Shown: one piece after another, positions 45,907 through 56,137 of the stretch
How positions within the stretch are numbered: position 1 is the stretch's first letter
How the letters are laid out: each line of letters starts with the position of its first letter
Assembly: GCA_034440635.1 (NCBI GenBank)
Contig: JAOTON010002231.1
Span: 1 to 64,000, forward strand
Reading direction: 5' to 3'
Length of the DNA: 64,000 nt
Origin: Lepas anatifera
Taxonomy: Eukaryota; Arthropoda; Thecostraca; Lepadidae
Translations under genes and position numbers: made by a program
The notes under the pieces: model-generated
What the model saw: the letters and a program-made list of their open reading frames with translations, nothing else
The model's database searches: none
Told to the model about the DNA's origin: nothing

Positions 45907-46787
45907 TTAGCACGCGCATTCACGGGGGCGGGTACCCGCCCCGTGAATGCGCAAAGGTGGCGCAAAGGCGCCCCCGTGAATGCGCAAAGGCGCAAGGTAT
46001 ACCAAGTACGGCGGCGCGTAGCGCCGCCGTACTTGGTATACCTTTTCCTCATCATTTTTAAAACTTCTGTGAAAATTTTAAGGTTAGGTCATCTCAGGTC
46101 AGGTCACCAGTACAGGTCAAGTGACCCGACCACAAAAAAGTTTAAGATAGCATAAGTCGGAGCATGGTAAACTTATCCGATTGAAACTCATATCACATAA
46201 TGACCCCACCCAGTTCTCTAACATATGTTCCGGTATTTTTGATATCGATGACCTAAGGTCAGGTACGAGGCATGACCTCTCCATTGGAAATACATGGGAA
46301 AATGATTTTTACGGAATAACTCAGTAACGGATGGTGATAGAGCATTTATTTTAGCTGCATTAGACTCGCCTGGGCTTTTCGGTTCTAATGATATGCATTT
46401 TATATCATTTGACCCTGACCTGACCTCAGGTCAGGTCAAATCCTTGATTTAACCTAGCAAGGTCAAATTATATATCATTCGATTCGGCTTGCCAAGAGGA
46501 TTCATATAGTTCAAGTCGTTTTGCTCTATCTTTACTTGTTCAGATGTAATGCCCGAAAAACTGAATTTTACATGTTATCCCTATGACGGGCATATTTTGA
46601 CCTCTCGTGACCTTAAATGTGACCTGACAAAAAATAGTTCAAATGTTTTCGATGGAGAAGTGGATGGGCAGCCCAATGCCGTTTACCGTTTTTTGCTACC
46701 TACCGTGGTTCTCGAGATCTTAGGGGGCGGGTACCCGCCCCCCGTCAATGCGAAGGTGGCTCAGACCCCCGTCAATGCGCGTGTTAA
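45907..46787 (-). mobile_element. Family B TTAA MITE (copy B3) inside C3
   Basis: The right flank TTAA (46784-46787) follows the doubled end CCCGTCAATGCGAAGGTGGC...CCCGTCAATGCGCGTG. The left flank is TTAG, one base from TTAA. The left end has been rearranged into several short palindromes. In other family C copies the corresponding place reads ATTTTAACCTAGGTCAATG, which holds a TTAA, so insertion into that TTAA is likely. Confidence 0.75.
45994..46044. repeat. 51-nt perfect hairpin in B3
   Basis: The arms of 24 nt (starting AAGGTATACCAAGTACGG and ending CCGTACTTGGTATACCTT) are exact complements around GTA. Other family B copies have only the inner GCGGCGCTACGCGCCGC part, so one arm appears to have been copied onto the other side here. 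Confidence 0.85.
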
Positions 46788-46956
46788 AATCATTCACCAA
46801 GGTCAATACAAATTGGTCATGATGTAGTTGACCATAGCCCCCACCCACCCTCAAATGACGTTTTTCTACGCCTCTTAGTTTCCGAGATCTTAGGGGGCTT
46901 ACCAGGCCCCCTCCAGTGCGCGTTGGTGCCAGACCCCTCTCTAGTGCGGGTGTTAA

Positions 46957-47659
46957 ACCAAAATTTCTCATTTAAAATGGTGAGTTCCCTCGTGCTCACA
47001 TCCCCTTTTACCACTTATGGTTATCACTAATTTTTCAACACCTTGACAGTAGCCTTAACGACATTGCCTCGTACAATTTTTTCGAATCATTTAGGCAATA
47101 TTGATCACTCTTAAATAGGCAAAATGTCTTCAAGCAACTGATTCTTATGTAAAAATGAGAAGCCCTTTGAAAGGTTCCATGGCTCCCCCTGAAACGTTAC
47201 TTCCCAGCCTAACTTCCCCAGGATCCGAAAATCGGCACCCCGTAAGAAGATTTGGCGTCCATCTGAAAGGGTTTTCCGGAAAAGACTGGCACGCCCTTGG
47301 TCCAAATGCCTTCCACCAACGTCCCCCGATCGGCAATCCTGTATCTGCCTATAAAAGGTAAGATGATATACTACATCAATTATTTGAATGAAACTGATAG
47401 AAACTACGTGATCCAACCGTTGGCGATAGTGGCTACATTAGTATCTTTTTACCCTCGCCATTATCGTGCACATGAAACTATCAAAGAAACCTTACCAGAC
47501 CACATACACCATTAAAACATATACATTGTTTTGCTCTGAAGATAAATTACATCCGTCCTGCATTGATGACAATACCCAGGTTGACCCACATCTGAAAGTG
47601 CCAACTATTTGGTAGAGTTATTAGAAAGAGGCCGGTGAGCAACGATTTCTCTAATTTTC
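46957..47659. other. Right interior of the Ginger-like transposon
   Basis: No recognisable second integrase exon or other gene is present. Frames are at most 101 codons. It lies between the C3 insertion and the right inverted end. Confidence 0.4.
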
Positions 47660-47903
47660 CACAGATACACGGCCTATTCCCAGGGATTTCGCGGACACCC
47701 GGTTCTCGTTTCAGTGATTCCACGGATCCCCTAGTGAATCCGCGAACACCCGGTGTTGTTTCAGGGATTCCGCAGACTCCTGGACAAACGGTCGGAATTC
47801 CACGGATTTCCGAGAGTTTTTGTTAGTCCGCGGAATCACTAGGAGATTCGCGGACTCACTAGGAAATCCGCGGATTCCCGGATTTCGCGGATACACTGTA
47901 ACA
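47660..47903. repeat. Right inverted end of the Ginger-like transposon
   Basis: Reverse complement of the left end: the outer 77 bases (47827-47903) are identical, and further in the order of CCGGGTGTTCGCGGATTCAC and CCGTGTATCTGTGG matches with gaps. It lacks the near-identical 50-bp array. Confidence 0.8.
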
Positions 47904-48284
47904 TGTGTTTATACTATGCTATATGTAATGCTAAATGTAATACTTTTTGGGCCAGTATTCTGTATTCAGCAACTTTCTTAGGAACTTCTGTAGTTAGGAG
48001 GTCTTGCAAAAGCGTACGCGGGTATTGTTCTTCTGCGTGTTGTGAGACGGTGCCAAAGAAACGCCTCCGCTCGGATGGTAGAGGAAGCAGAAAAACGTAT
48101 TGAACTGCAAATCTCTGTAAATTTACTTCCTTTTATGCTGTTACATATAGAGAGTAAATTTGTGTTCATTAAGAAATATTTACTGGAAATAATTTAAAGC
48201 CTCAGTTCACGAAAAAGCTTTTTCACTTCAGGTAGCCATGTTGGTCGCATCGAGGATATGTGGGTAGCGAACCTGAGATGTTTT
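47904..48284. other. Unannotated stretch
   Basis: Begins with TATGCTATATGTAATGCTA, a motif also found left of the transposon (43219-43237) in the same orientation. Nothing else is recognised. Confidence 0.4.
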
Positions 48285-48795
48285 TGACCCCTGTGCTTTC
48301 CGTCAAGTGGCGTTACCCAGTATGACGTATATTATGATATGAAGGCATAGTTAAAATCTATCAATGTAAAGGTCAAGGCTACAGGTCAAGGTCAATTCTC
48401 ATTTTGCGCCCAACGGTTACAATCATGCTAGTCATTGTGTAATTACAGGGAATATATAATATGGTGACGGTATTGGTCAAGGACCTTGAATGACCCGCAT
48501 CCTAAAATTATAGAAACATTTTTTTGGGACCTTTTTGCAATGACCTTGACAATTTTGCTTATACATTCCGGAACTTTTTGCCTTTATTCACGGCGTTTAT
48601 CGATGAATCCTCAGCACGGCCAATATTTGACCTATACTATTTTTACCTCGTTAAATAGACATTATCTATAATGTAGAACACCATTAACACTTACACCCAC
48701 CCCAATCCGGTGATTTTCCAAAGCTCTTAGTTTTTTTTAGAAGGGGCGGGCGGCTACCAGACCTTCTTCCAGTGTGCGTTAGTGTTAGACCCCTC
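48285..48795 (+). mobile_element. Family C copy C6, 5'-truncated
   Basis: It starts within the family at TTTTTGACCCCTGTGCTTTCC and continues through TATGACGTATATTATGATAT and GGTCAAGGACCTTGAATGAC to the doubled end CCAGTGTGCGTTAGTG. The terminal TTAA is replaced by the junction to the G2 repeat, the same junction as in C5 but in the opposite orientation. Confidence 0.65.
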
Positions 48796-49615
48796 TTCAG
48801 TCAGAGACAGATCCAAGGGGGAAGGAAGTGCCTCCCCCCGTTAGGACTCAAGGGCTGTCCCTGCCGATTTCGGGCGCGGTGACAGCTTGGGTACAGACTG
48901 TGAAGTTCGACCAAAACGCAAAGAAAGATCAATTCGAAGCTGGCCTTTGTCACTGTGAGCCACCTCTAATTTTAAATCAGCTTCCCCTGGCATACGATTG
49001 GGCGCCCCACTTGAATATGGAACGTCCTCATCGATTTTTGACCGCGCTCTACTTCGTGCTTGGGTGCCTATATTTCATGAATGGCCGCTCTTTTTCAGTC
49101 CTGGAGTGCTCCATTGCAACATGGACCAACCTTATCTACTTGTGGCCGCTTCGGCATGATTGCCTCTACTCAACTACCGGATGCTCTTTTGCAGCCCTAT
49201 GACTCCCCTCTTCAATGTGGGCCGCCCTCACTCACCTCCGGATGCCTTCTATTTTAAAGATGGGAGCCTCCTATTCCAAGATTGGCCAGTTCAGTTCAGC
49301 TCCGTATGCTCACATCATCCTCAACAATCCACTTTTTTAGCCCGTTGGTGAGTCACTGCAATGCGGATCACACTCTAGTCCTTGACCGTGATCCATTTCA
49401 CCACCCTTCACCGCTAATTTACAGCCTCAGGGTGCCCCACCTCAACATGGACCGCCCTCATTTAACTCGGCCGCCCTCAACTTTGTGGTTGGGCGCCCGA
49501 ACTGGATGATTTTCCGCCCCTTTTCAGCCCTAGGGTGCCCCACTGCCACATGGACCGTACTCATCCACTTTAAACCGCACTCTTCTGCATGATTGCGCTC
49601 GCCTTCTCCACCATA
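48796..49615. repeat. Degenerate tandem repeat G2, inverted copy of G1
   Basis: GATCCAAGGGGGAAGGAAGTG, GGCGCGGTGACAGCTTGGGT and then GCCCCACTTGAATATGGACC-type units are the reverse complement, in reverse order, of 39.24-40.03 kb. Short open frames here are translations of the repeat. Confidence 0.65.
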
Positions 49616-49889
49616 AGCCGTTAAATGTGATTATATTGACCCAAGGGCTGGAATACTATGCAACAGGATTTTGCTGGGTCGAATAAACTTGAAGTCTAAA
49701 TCTTTGGCATCTTTTCCATAGCATTCAAACATTCTGACTGCTCTCAGTATGGTTGCAGACGGCTTTGTTGTAGGAGGAACGCACTGTACTCGTTCATGCT
49801 CTGTCTGCTAATAGATCCTCATTAAACTCCGAGCCATATATCCTCTAATTTTAACGCTATTATAAAAGCTGCCCAACTCAGTTTTAAGA

Positions 49890-49989
49890 AAATTCAGAAA
49901 ATTCAGGAACCCTATCACAAATCGTTTAGGAGATATTTTAGAAATCATGAGGGGTGGGGAGAATCGGCCCCAGCCAGGAATACGATTAA
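49890..49989 (+). mobile_element. Family E short end, fragment (E3)
   Basis: CGTTTAGGAGATATTTTAGAAATC and GCCAGGAATACGATTAA match the right end of E1 (GTTTCGGAGATATTCTTGAA and GCCGGAAATAGGGTTAA). TTAA is at 49986-49989. The rest of the element is not recognised. Confidence 0.55.
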
Positions 49990-51382
49990 TCTACCAAAAA
50001 ATTCCAGCACCTCTCATTTGCAGGATAACCATTTTTGATGATCGGACTTAGAGATCGTGCCCGATTTCGAGATAGTAGGAATAAAACTATGCCCGCGTGC
50101 CTGTATAACGGTTAGCTTCATTGTAAGCAAAAGTCCTGCAGCCTGAGACCACGAATTGTTAAGTAAGACGACCGTGACCAACAAATTCTTTTGTTCGGTA
50201 AAGTAGCTGCACCGGTTACTCCTGCTGCATTAGAGCAAGCATAGTTCTGCTTCAAAGCTGTGTGCTGGCACGTAGCATTGTGACCAGCACGTGTCATCGT
50301 TCCAGACGTCTCTGATGGCCTTGAGTTTACCGGTTTAGTGAGAGGCTTTTGGTGGTAGGTAGGAATTATCTAATGTCTCGTCTGGATTCTCAGTACAAAC
50401 CAGTGCATGGCAGCCTTTGATATTTTAAGAGAGAACGGGCTAGCATCCATGCGGGCTAGCAAGTGTTTTATGCCATTCCATCAATATAGGTAAATTGGGA
50501 TGGTCGTCCCAATACTCCTGCGGCTGTCCAAGCTCTCCCAAAGCTACGTTGTGCTTGTCCACAACGGTTTTTTCTGGGTCTCGTTGTAAAATGGTGTGGT
50601 TTAAAGCTTAGTGATTTTTGCTACGAAAGTTAAACAAGAAACCCTAAGTTCTCTTCCCTCACAGCTCGGGGCGACCACCCCAGTTAGTTCTCAGCCAGCC
50701 GCTTACGTAGGTGATCCGGCCTCTGACGGATTTGTGTGATCTTAACTGAAGTTTTTCCAATTTAGAGTGCACTGAATTAGGGTGCTAGTACAGCATATTT
50801 TCAGCGATATCCAAGAAAAACCCGTCATACCTTCTTCTCAGCACATGTAGATTTAAGCTCGATGGAAGCAGCCACAAATGAGTGTCTCAGCGATGCTTGA
50901 TGTCATGTCAGGCGCCGAACAGCAGTATTACGGTGCAGCGCGGCTACGACGGGCGACTCACACCGAGAATGATGAGTCGTTGAAGAAGTGGCAACAGGCA
51001 TTGCAAGCGGACGGTGTATCAATTTTGCGCAGTGCATTGTGTGAATGAATGGTCATCATCGGGCAGTTACAACGTTATTTTCAAATCTTATTGTTATTTG
51101 AGCCGTTTTGGACAAAATAGTTAGGCATCAGCATTACACATACGGGCAACGTCATCACCACAATTAGACCAATGATACACCACGCATTTCTTTTCAGGTA
51201 AAAGTGGAAACCACGAGAATATCGATCAAGAGCCTGGCCAGATTAGGCCATCATGACTTATGTCCAACAGTAAACCACGGATGGAAAAACCTACCAATTC
51301 GCCAACCAGGGATAGCGACAGACCCTCAACATTGTAAGCATGCAGTGCGACAGAAAATACCTAGACAAGCTCTGAACAGATC
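49990..51382. other. Unannotated stretch
   Basis: I see no gene, RNA or repeat with support. Confidence 0.45.
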
Positions 51383-51384
51383 TA

Positions 51385-52194
51385 CAGGGTGTTTCATAAA
51401 GAATGATTTTTTTTAATTGATCATTATGCAATTATAAATAGGTTTTTGTGGTATGATTTACATATTATTTGAAAGCGAATATTGGGGAAATTTATGATTA
51501 TTTGTATTTTGATAGCTGTTTTGATATTTTTGCTAGTTCAAAGTAGTCGTAAAAATGAGTTGAAAAATACTGTCTATTTTACCTTCATCGAAAATGTTCG
51601 TAGAAATCACGCACGTATCACGTGACAAGTATTGCGTCAATGACACTGCAAACATTACACCGTCACTATGGTACATCACAGTCCACACGCACATTGCGTC
51701 TGGATATTAATTCTGAAATAAACTCACCTCTCAAGCTTAGGAAAGCTCGGGTCCAAGCAAGCAATCCCCAATTGGTTCATGTGCCTTGTTCTGCGCTGAA
51801 CAGTGAGGTCTTTTGCGCTGCGTCCGCCGCATCCAGTCATTCATATGGAAGGTAAGCCAATGAGCCATATGGAGCTTGAGCCAAAAGCTTTGAACTTGTA
51901 ATATTACTGAAACTTGTGCCTTTGATGTGCATGCTCATGTGCCATTTTTGTGTACTAAAGCCTTTTTAGGGTGTTACCAGTTCCGTTTTCTCAAATTTAA
52001 GCGGGGATATATAATATTTCTTGCATCATTTTCCGAGTACATTTAAGACGGGGGAAATATCTGATGCAAATGAAGCTTTTTATATAAAGATTTCTGCCAT
52101 TTACCATTAAAATGAACGTTTATTGGATGGCTTTGAAGGATTTTTAGTACTTAACTGAACACTTATAAAACATAATTCTTTCTGAAACACCCTG
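51385..52194. mobile_element. 810-bp Tc1/mariner-type MITE
   Basis: The termini CAGGGTGTTTCATAAAGAAT and, outward, CAGGGTGTTTCAGAAAGAAT differ at one position in 20 and are flanked by TA on both sides, the target of the Tc1/mariner superfamily. The 8-bp flanks do not match, so hAT is not supported. No transposase catalytic motif is seen; a 77-codon frame inside is unrecognised. Confidence 0.65.
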
Positions 52195-52423
52195 TAGCTG
52201 GTTAAACAAAAGAAAGGCCCAAGGAAGTTCCAAAGAGAGAAAAACCACCCTAACAGGGTAATTACCGTGATTTACTACAACAGATAACGCAGGCTAGCTG
52301 TCTCATTTAGATTCAGGGGCGAGGTATAAAGCGAATGACAAAAATATATCTTAATAAATTTTAATGATTTCCCTACCTTAACCATACTACATTGGGCTGC
52401 CACTTCCTCTTCCGTTCATGCCT

Positions 52424-54468
52424 TTAACCCACACCCCACCGGGGGTCCGGCGCCACCTTCGCCCCACTGGGGGCATCGATGCCCCCTAACTCCGAAAGTA
52501 TGGGTGTTAGCGCAAATCTGCAAAGTGCATTAGAAAGCTCGGGTGAATTCAGTAAGAAATTACTTCATATGTTTTAGCGCTCAGGTCAATGGTTTGACCT
52601 CCAGAGGTAAAATTAGGTCAAGATCGGCTATTTTCACCAAATATGCAATGCTTAAGCAAACTGGGCATAACTCCTGTGCCATTAGAGCTATTAACCCTCG
52701 CCCCACCGGGGGGCCATCGATGGCCCCCTAAGGTTTTTCCGGGATAGCAGAAAAACAACGAGGCGCAGCACCGCAGTTGAGGGCTCTACTTCTCACTGCA
52801 TCATTTTCCCATCATCCCTGAAATTTTTTACCCCGGGTCACCCAAGGTCAGGTCACCAGACGAGGTCAACCAAGGTCACCTCACTTCACTTTAGAGCTCT
52901 GTAAGAGCTACATTTCAAAGTCGATCGATTTGAAACTTCCTACACTTCATAACCCCTCCAGGGTCTACAAGGTGTATATCCGGGATTTTTTGATTTCGTG
53001 CCCTGAGGTCAGGCCACGAGGCGACCTCTCCCATTGGAAAAGCATAGGGAAAAGTTGTTTCATGATATAAAAGCCACAAAAATGATTGCAAATACTCAGA
53101 CTGCTCAGAACAACGTTTTTGGACACCCTTTCACGGATCCCAGGGTCATATTTGCCCTTTGACTTTTCCAAGGTCATCCAAGGTCACCAGAAGTCAAAAA
53201 CAGTATTTTGGCAATAACTTTTGACCTAATTAAGCTAGAGCGGTGAAACAAACATCATCGTGTTTGTCTTGTCACTGGCTTTCATTTGATATACGGCAAG
53301 GTCACTTTCTGACCTTTCGTGACCTCAGGTCATATTAGGTCACGAGGCGACCTCTGGAGGTCAAACCACTGGCGGGAGGTCTTTACGTTCCACATAGCGG
53401 AAAAATTACTGGCAATTTGCTATCAAATGTACTTTACCAGGCCTCAATAGCTCTAATGACATAAGAGTTATGCCCAGTATGCTCAATCATTGCATATTTG
53501 AGTGAAAATAGCCGATCTTGACCTAATTTGACCTCTGGAGGTCAAACCATTGTCCTGAGCACTTAAACATGCGAAGTAATTTCTTACTGAATTCACGCAA
53601 GCTTTCTATTGCACTTTGCAGATTTGCGCTAACGCCCATATTTTCGGAGTTAGAGGGGGCCCATCGATGGCCCCCCGGTGGGGCGAAGGTGGCACCGGAC
53701 CCCCGGTGGGGCGCGGGTTAAGATGTGGTAAAATAGGAAAATGTCAGACCTTTTCCCGCTATGTAAAACGCAATCACCTCCCGCCAGTGGTTTGGCCTCC
53801 AGAGGTAGCCTCGTGACCTAAGATGACCTGAGGTCACGAAAGGTCAGAAAGTGACCTTGCCGTATATCAAACAAAAGCTAGTGACAAGACAAACAAGATG
53901 GCGTTTGATTCAGCGCTTTAACGTATATAGGTCAAAAGTTATTGTCAAAATACTGTTTTTGACCCCTGGTGACCTTGGATAACCTCGGAGAGGTCAAAAG
54001 GAAAATATGGCCCCTGGAATCCGTGGAAGGGTGTCCAAGAACGCTTTTCTGACAAAGCCGAGCATTTTCAATCGTTTTTGTGACTTTTAGATCATAACAC
54101 AGCTTTTCCCCATGCTTTGTCAATGGGAGAGGTCACCTCGTGACATGACCTCAGGCCACGAAATCGAAAAATCCCGGATATACATCTTGTAGACCCTGAA
54201 GGGGTCATGAAGTGTGGGAAGTTTCAAATCGATCGACTTGGAAATGTAGCTCTTACAGAGCTCTAAAGTTGAAGTGAGGTGACCTTGGTTGACCTCGCCT
54301 GGGGACCTGATCTTGGGTGACCTGGGGTAAAAAATTTCAGGGATGGTGGGAAAATGATGCAGTAAGAGGTAGAGTCCTCAACCGCGGTGCTGCGCCTCGT
54401 CGTTTTTCTGCTATCCCGGAAAAAAACGTAGGGGGCCATCGATGGCCCCCGGTGGGGGTGAGGGTTAA
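52424..54468 (-). mobile_element. Family A TTAA MITE (copy A3), interrupted by A4
   Basis: The doubled end is on the left (CCACACCCCACCGGGGG, GCGCCACCTTCGC, CCCCACTGGGGG) after TTAA 52424-52427, and the short end with CCATCGATGGCC is on the right before TTAA 54465-54468. A4 sits at a TTAA in GAGCTATTAAGATGTGG. Other family A copies have TTGA there, so this copy carried a private TTAA. The right TTAA is shared with B2. Confidence 0.85.
52691..53721 (+). mobile_element. Family A TTAA MITE (copy A4) nested in A3
   Basis: Complete copy with TTAA on both sides (52691-52694 and 53718-53721), short end left (CCCTCGCCCCACCGGGGG) and doubled end right. It is in the opposite orientation to A3, its host of the same family. 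The interior matches A1 closely, including CTCTGGAGGTCAAACC and CCAAGGTCAGGTCACC. Confidence 0.9.
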
Positions 54469-55739
54469 CACGCGCATTGACGGGGGTCTGAGCCACCTTC
54501 GCATTGATGGGGGGCGGCCCCCTAAGATCTCGAGAACCACGGTAGGTAGCGAAAAATGGTAAACGGCGTTGGGCTGCCCATCCACTTCTCCATCGAAAAC
54601 ATTTGAACCATTTTTTTGTCAGGTTACATTTAAAGGGAATGTGGCACCTTCACAACGTGATTTTAACTGAGATAGCCAATTTGTAAAGCAGGTCGGAAAA
54701 CCCGGTACTCCATATTTCATTTGTCTTGGAACTCGATATTTCCGTAGAAAAAAAACTAAAACCTACCTGACACCAGCCCCCCTCAGCCCCCGTCGCCGGC
54801 GGCCATTGTTGTGAGCTACTGGTGTGACGACGTATGCTGACGTCACGATGAGCATCAGCCAATCGAAGCCCTTGAAGCGTTTCAAGTATGGTGGTGGTTG
54901 CCAGATCGTGACATCATCCACAGTCTGATATTTATTTCTTTTTCTAAATGAGTATTTTTAAAAACCAAATATTGAGCGTATTGTACATTTTTCAGATAAA
55001 TCGTGAGTGGTTTCATTATTTTTCACTAAAAGTACGCCTAATTACACTAAATTCCAGGATTCGACCAAGGTGCCACATTCCCTTTAAGGTCACGAGAGGT
55101 CAAAACATGCCGTCATAGGGATAACATGTAAATTCAGTTTTTTTGGTCATTACATCTGAACAAGTAAAGATAGAGCAAAACAACTTGAACTATATGAATC
55201 CTCTAAGCAAGCCGAATCGAATGATATATAAGTTGATCTTGCTAGGTCAAATCAAGGATTTGACATGACCTGAGGTCAGGTCAGGGTCAAATTATATCAA
55301 ATGCATATCATTAGAATTGCAAAACTGAGGCGAGTCTAATGCAGCTAAAATAAATGCTCTATAACCATCCGTTAGTGAGTTATGTCGTAAAAAGCATTTT
55401 TCCCATGTATTTCGAATGGAGAGATCATGCCTCGTACCTGACCTTAGGTCATCGATATAAAAAATACCGGAACATATTTTAGAGAACTCGGTGGGGCCAA
55501 TATGTGATATGAGTTTCAATCGGATAAGTTCACCCTGCTCCGACTCATGCTATCTTAAACTTTTTTGAGGTTGGGTCACTTGACCTGTACTGGTGACCTG
55601 ATCTGAGATGATCTAACCTTAAAATTTTCACAGAAGTTGTAAAAATGATGAGGCAAAAGGTATGCCAAGTACGCCGTTTTTCTGCTATCTCCAAAAAACC
55701 CGAGGGGGGTACCCGCCCTCCCGTCAATGCGCGTGTTAA
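54465..55739 (+). mobile_element. Family B TTAA MITE (copy B2) with D3 inside
   Basis: Its left TTAA is the same four bases that end A3. The long end CACGCGCATTGACGGGGG, AGCCACCTTCGCATTGA is followed by the family B interior with CATAGGGATAACATGTAAAT and GGTCAGGTCAGGGTCAAATT. It ends CCGTCAATGCGCGTGTTAA (TTAA 55736-55739). The GGCGGCGCTACGCGCCGCC hairpin is deleted in this copy. D3 is inserted at ACATTTAA. Confidence 0.85.
54634..55083 (+). mobile_element. Family D TTAA MITE (copy D3)
   Basis: 450 bp with termini AGGGAATGTGGCACCTT and, outward, AGGGAATGTGGCACCTT, flanked by TTAA (54630-54633 and 55084-55087). The B1 copy reads TCACATTTAAGGTCACGAG without the insert, so both edges and the duplication are proven by comparison within this window. 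No coding capacity. Confidence 0.92.
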
Positions 55740-56052
55740 TATTTCGACTCATGAAGCTAACCTGGAAGTAACACATACTCTGTGGCAAGAAGGTGGATGT
55801 ATTCGAATGGATGCAACTGCATATTTAGTAGTTGCGTCCACTCCCCGGTCGGCCAACCTACTGCAGCGCAGCGGTGGACGGCAGCGGCGGTCAAAAGTTT
55901 CCGCTTGTATTGGCGACGGTAGTCTTTATAATGAAACGCCACCAACTCATGAACATTGGTTACTTTACGTCTCAGCGGTGCATTGGCTCATACATTGTTG
56001 ATAAATTATCATGCATATTTTACTCTGCGCGCACGTGGATTTGACGAATCTG
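55740..56052. other. Unannotated stretch
   Basis: A 118-codon plus-strand frame begins inside B2 at 55645 and runs to 56001 with no recognisable domain. No repeat is seen. Confidence 0.4.
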
Positions 56053-56137
56053 AAAGTTCAATTTGGTAGAGCATAGGACTGAAGGTCCTAAGGTCCCACC
56101 ACCCATATGATGGTGGGTTCGATTCCGACGCGGGCCA
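56053..56137 (+). pseudogene. tRNA-Phe-like sequence (anticodon GAA), probably pseudo
   Basis: The D stem GTTC/GAGC with loop AATTTGGTA, an anticodon arm TAGGA-CTGAAGG-TCCTA with anticodon GAA (56081-56083), and a T arm GTGGG-TTCGATT-CCGAC with one mismatch are clear. The 3' acceptor strand GCGGGCC has no complementary 5' strand, and the variable region is about 22 nt with CCACCACCCATATGATGG. It lacks the expected acceptor stem and is best read as a degenerate tRNA or a SINE head. Confidence 0.45.

Larger units (their letters stand above)
45070..46956 (+). mobile_element. Family C TTAA MITE (copy C3), interrupted
   Basis: Flanked by TTAA (45070-45073 and 46953-46956) inside the Ginger-like transposon. 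The short end CACGCGCACTGGAGGGGGCC is on the left and the doubled end (CTCCAGTGCGCGTTGG, then CTAGTGCGGGTG) is on the right. It is split by family B copy B3 near its right end, and also carries a 64-bp stem-loop at 45187-45250 that other family C copies lack. It has no coding capacity. Confidence 0.8.
43257..47903 (+). mobile_element. Ginger-like DNA transposon with rve integrase, nested insertions
   Basis: Two inverted ends with 77 identical outer bases begin TGTTACAGTGTATCCGCG on the left and end with the exact complement on the right, so the element reads TGTTA...TAACA. Inside lies a broken rve-family integrase gene (44139-44900). The 4-bp flanks are TGTA and TGTG. An integrase-type transposase, TGT...ACA termini and a 4-bp duplication are, as I recall, the hallmarks of Ginger transposons. 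A family C MITE (45070-46956, holding a family B MITE) and a small hAT-like MITE are inserted; without the family C part it is about 2.76 kb. Alternative: two unrelated inverted repeats around a retroelement remnant. Confidence 0.65.
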
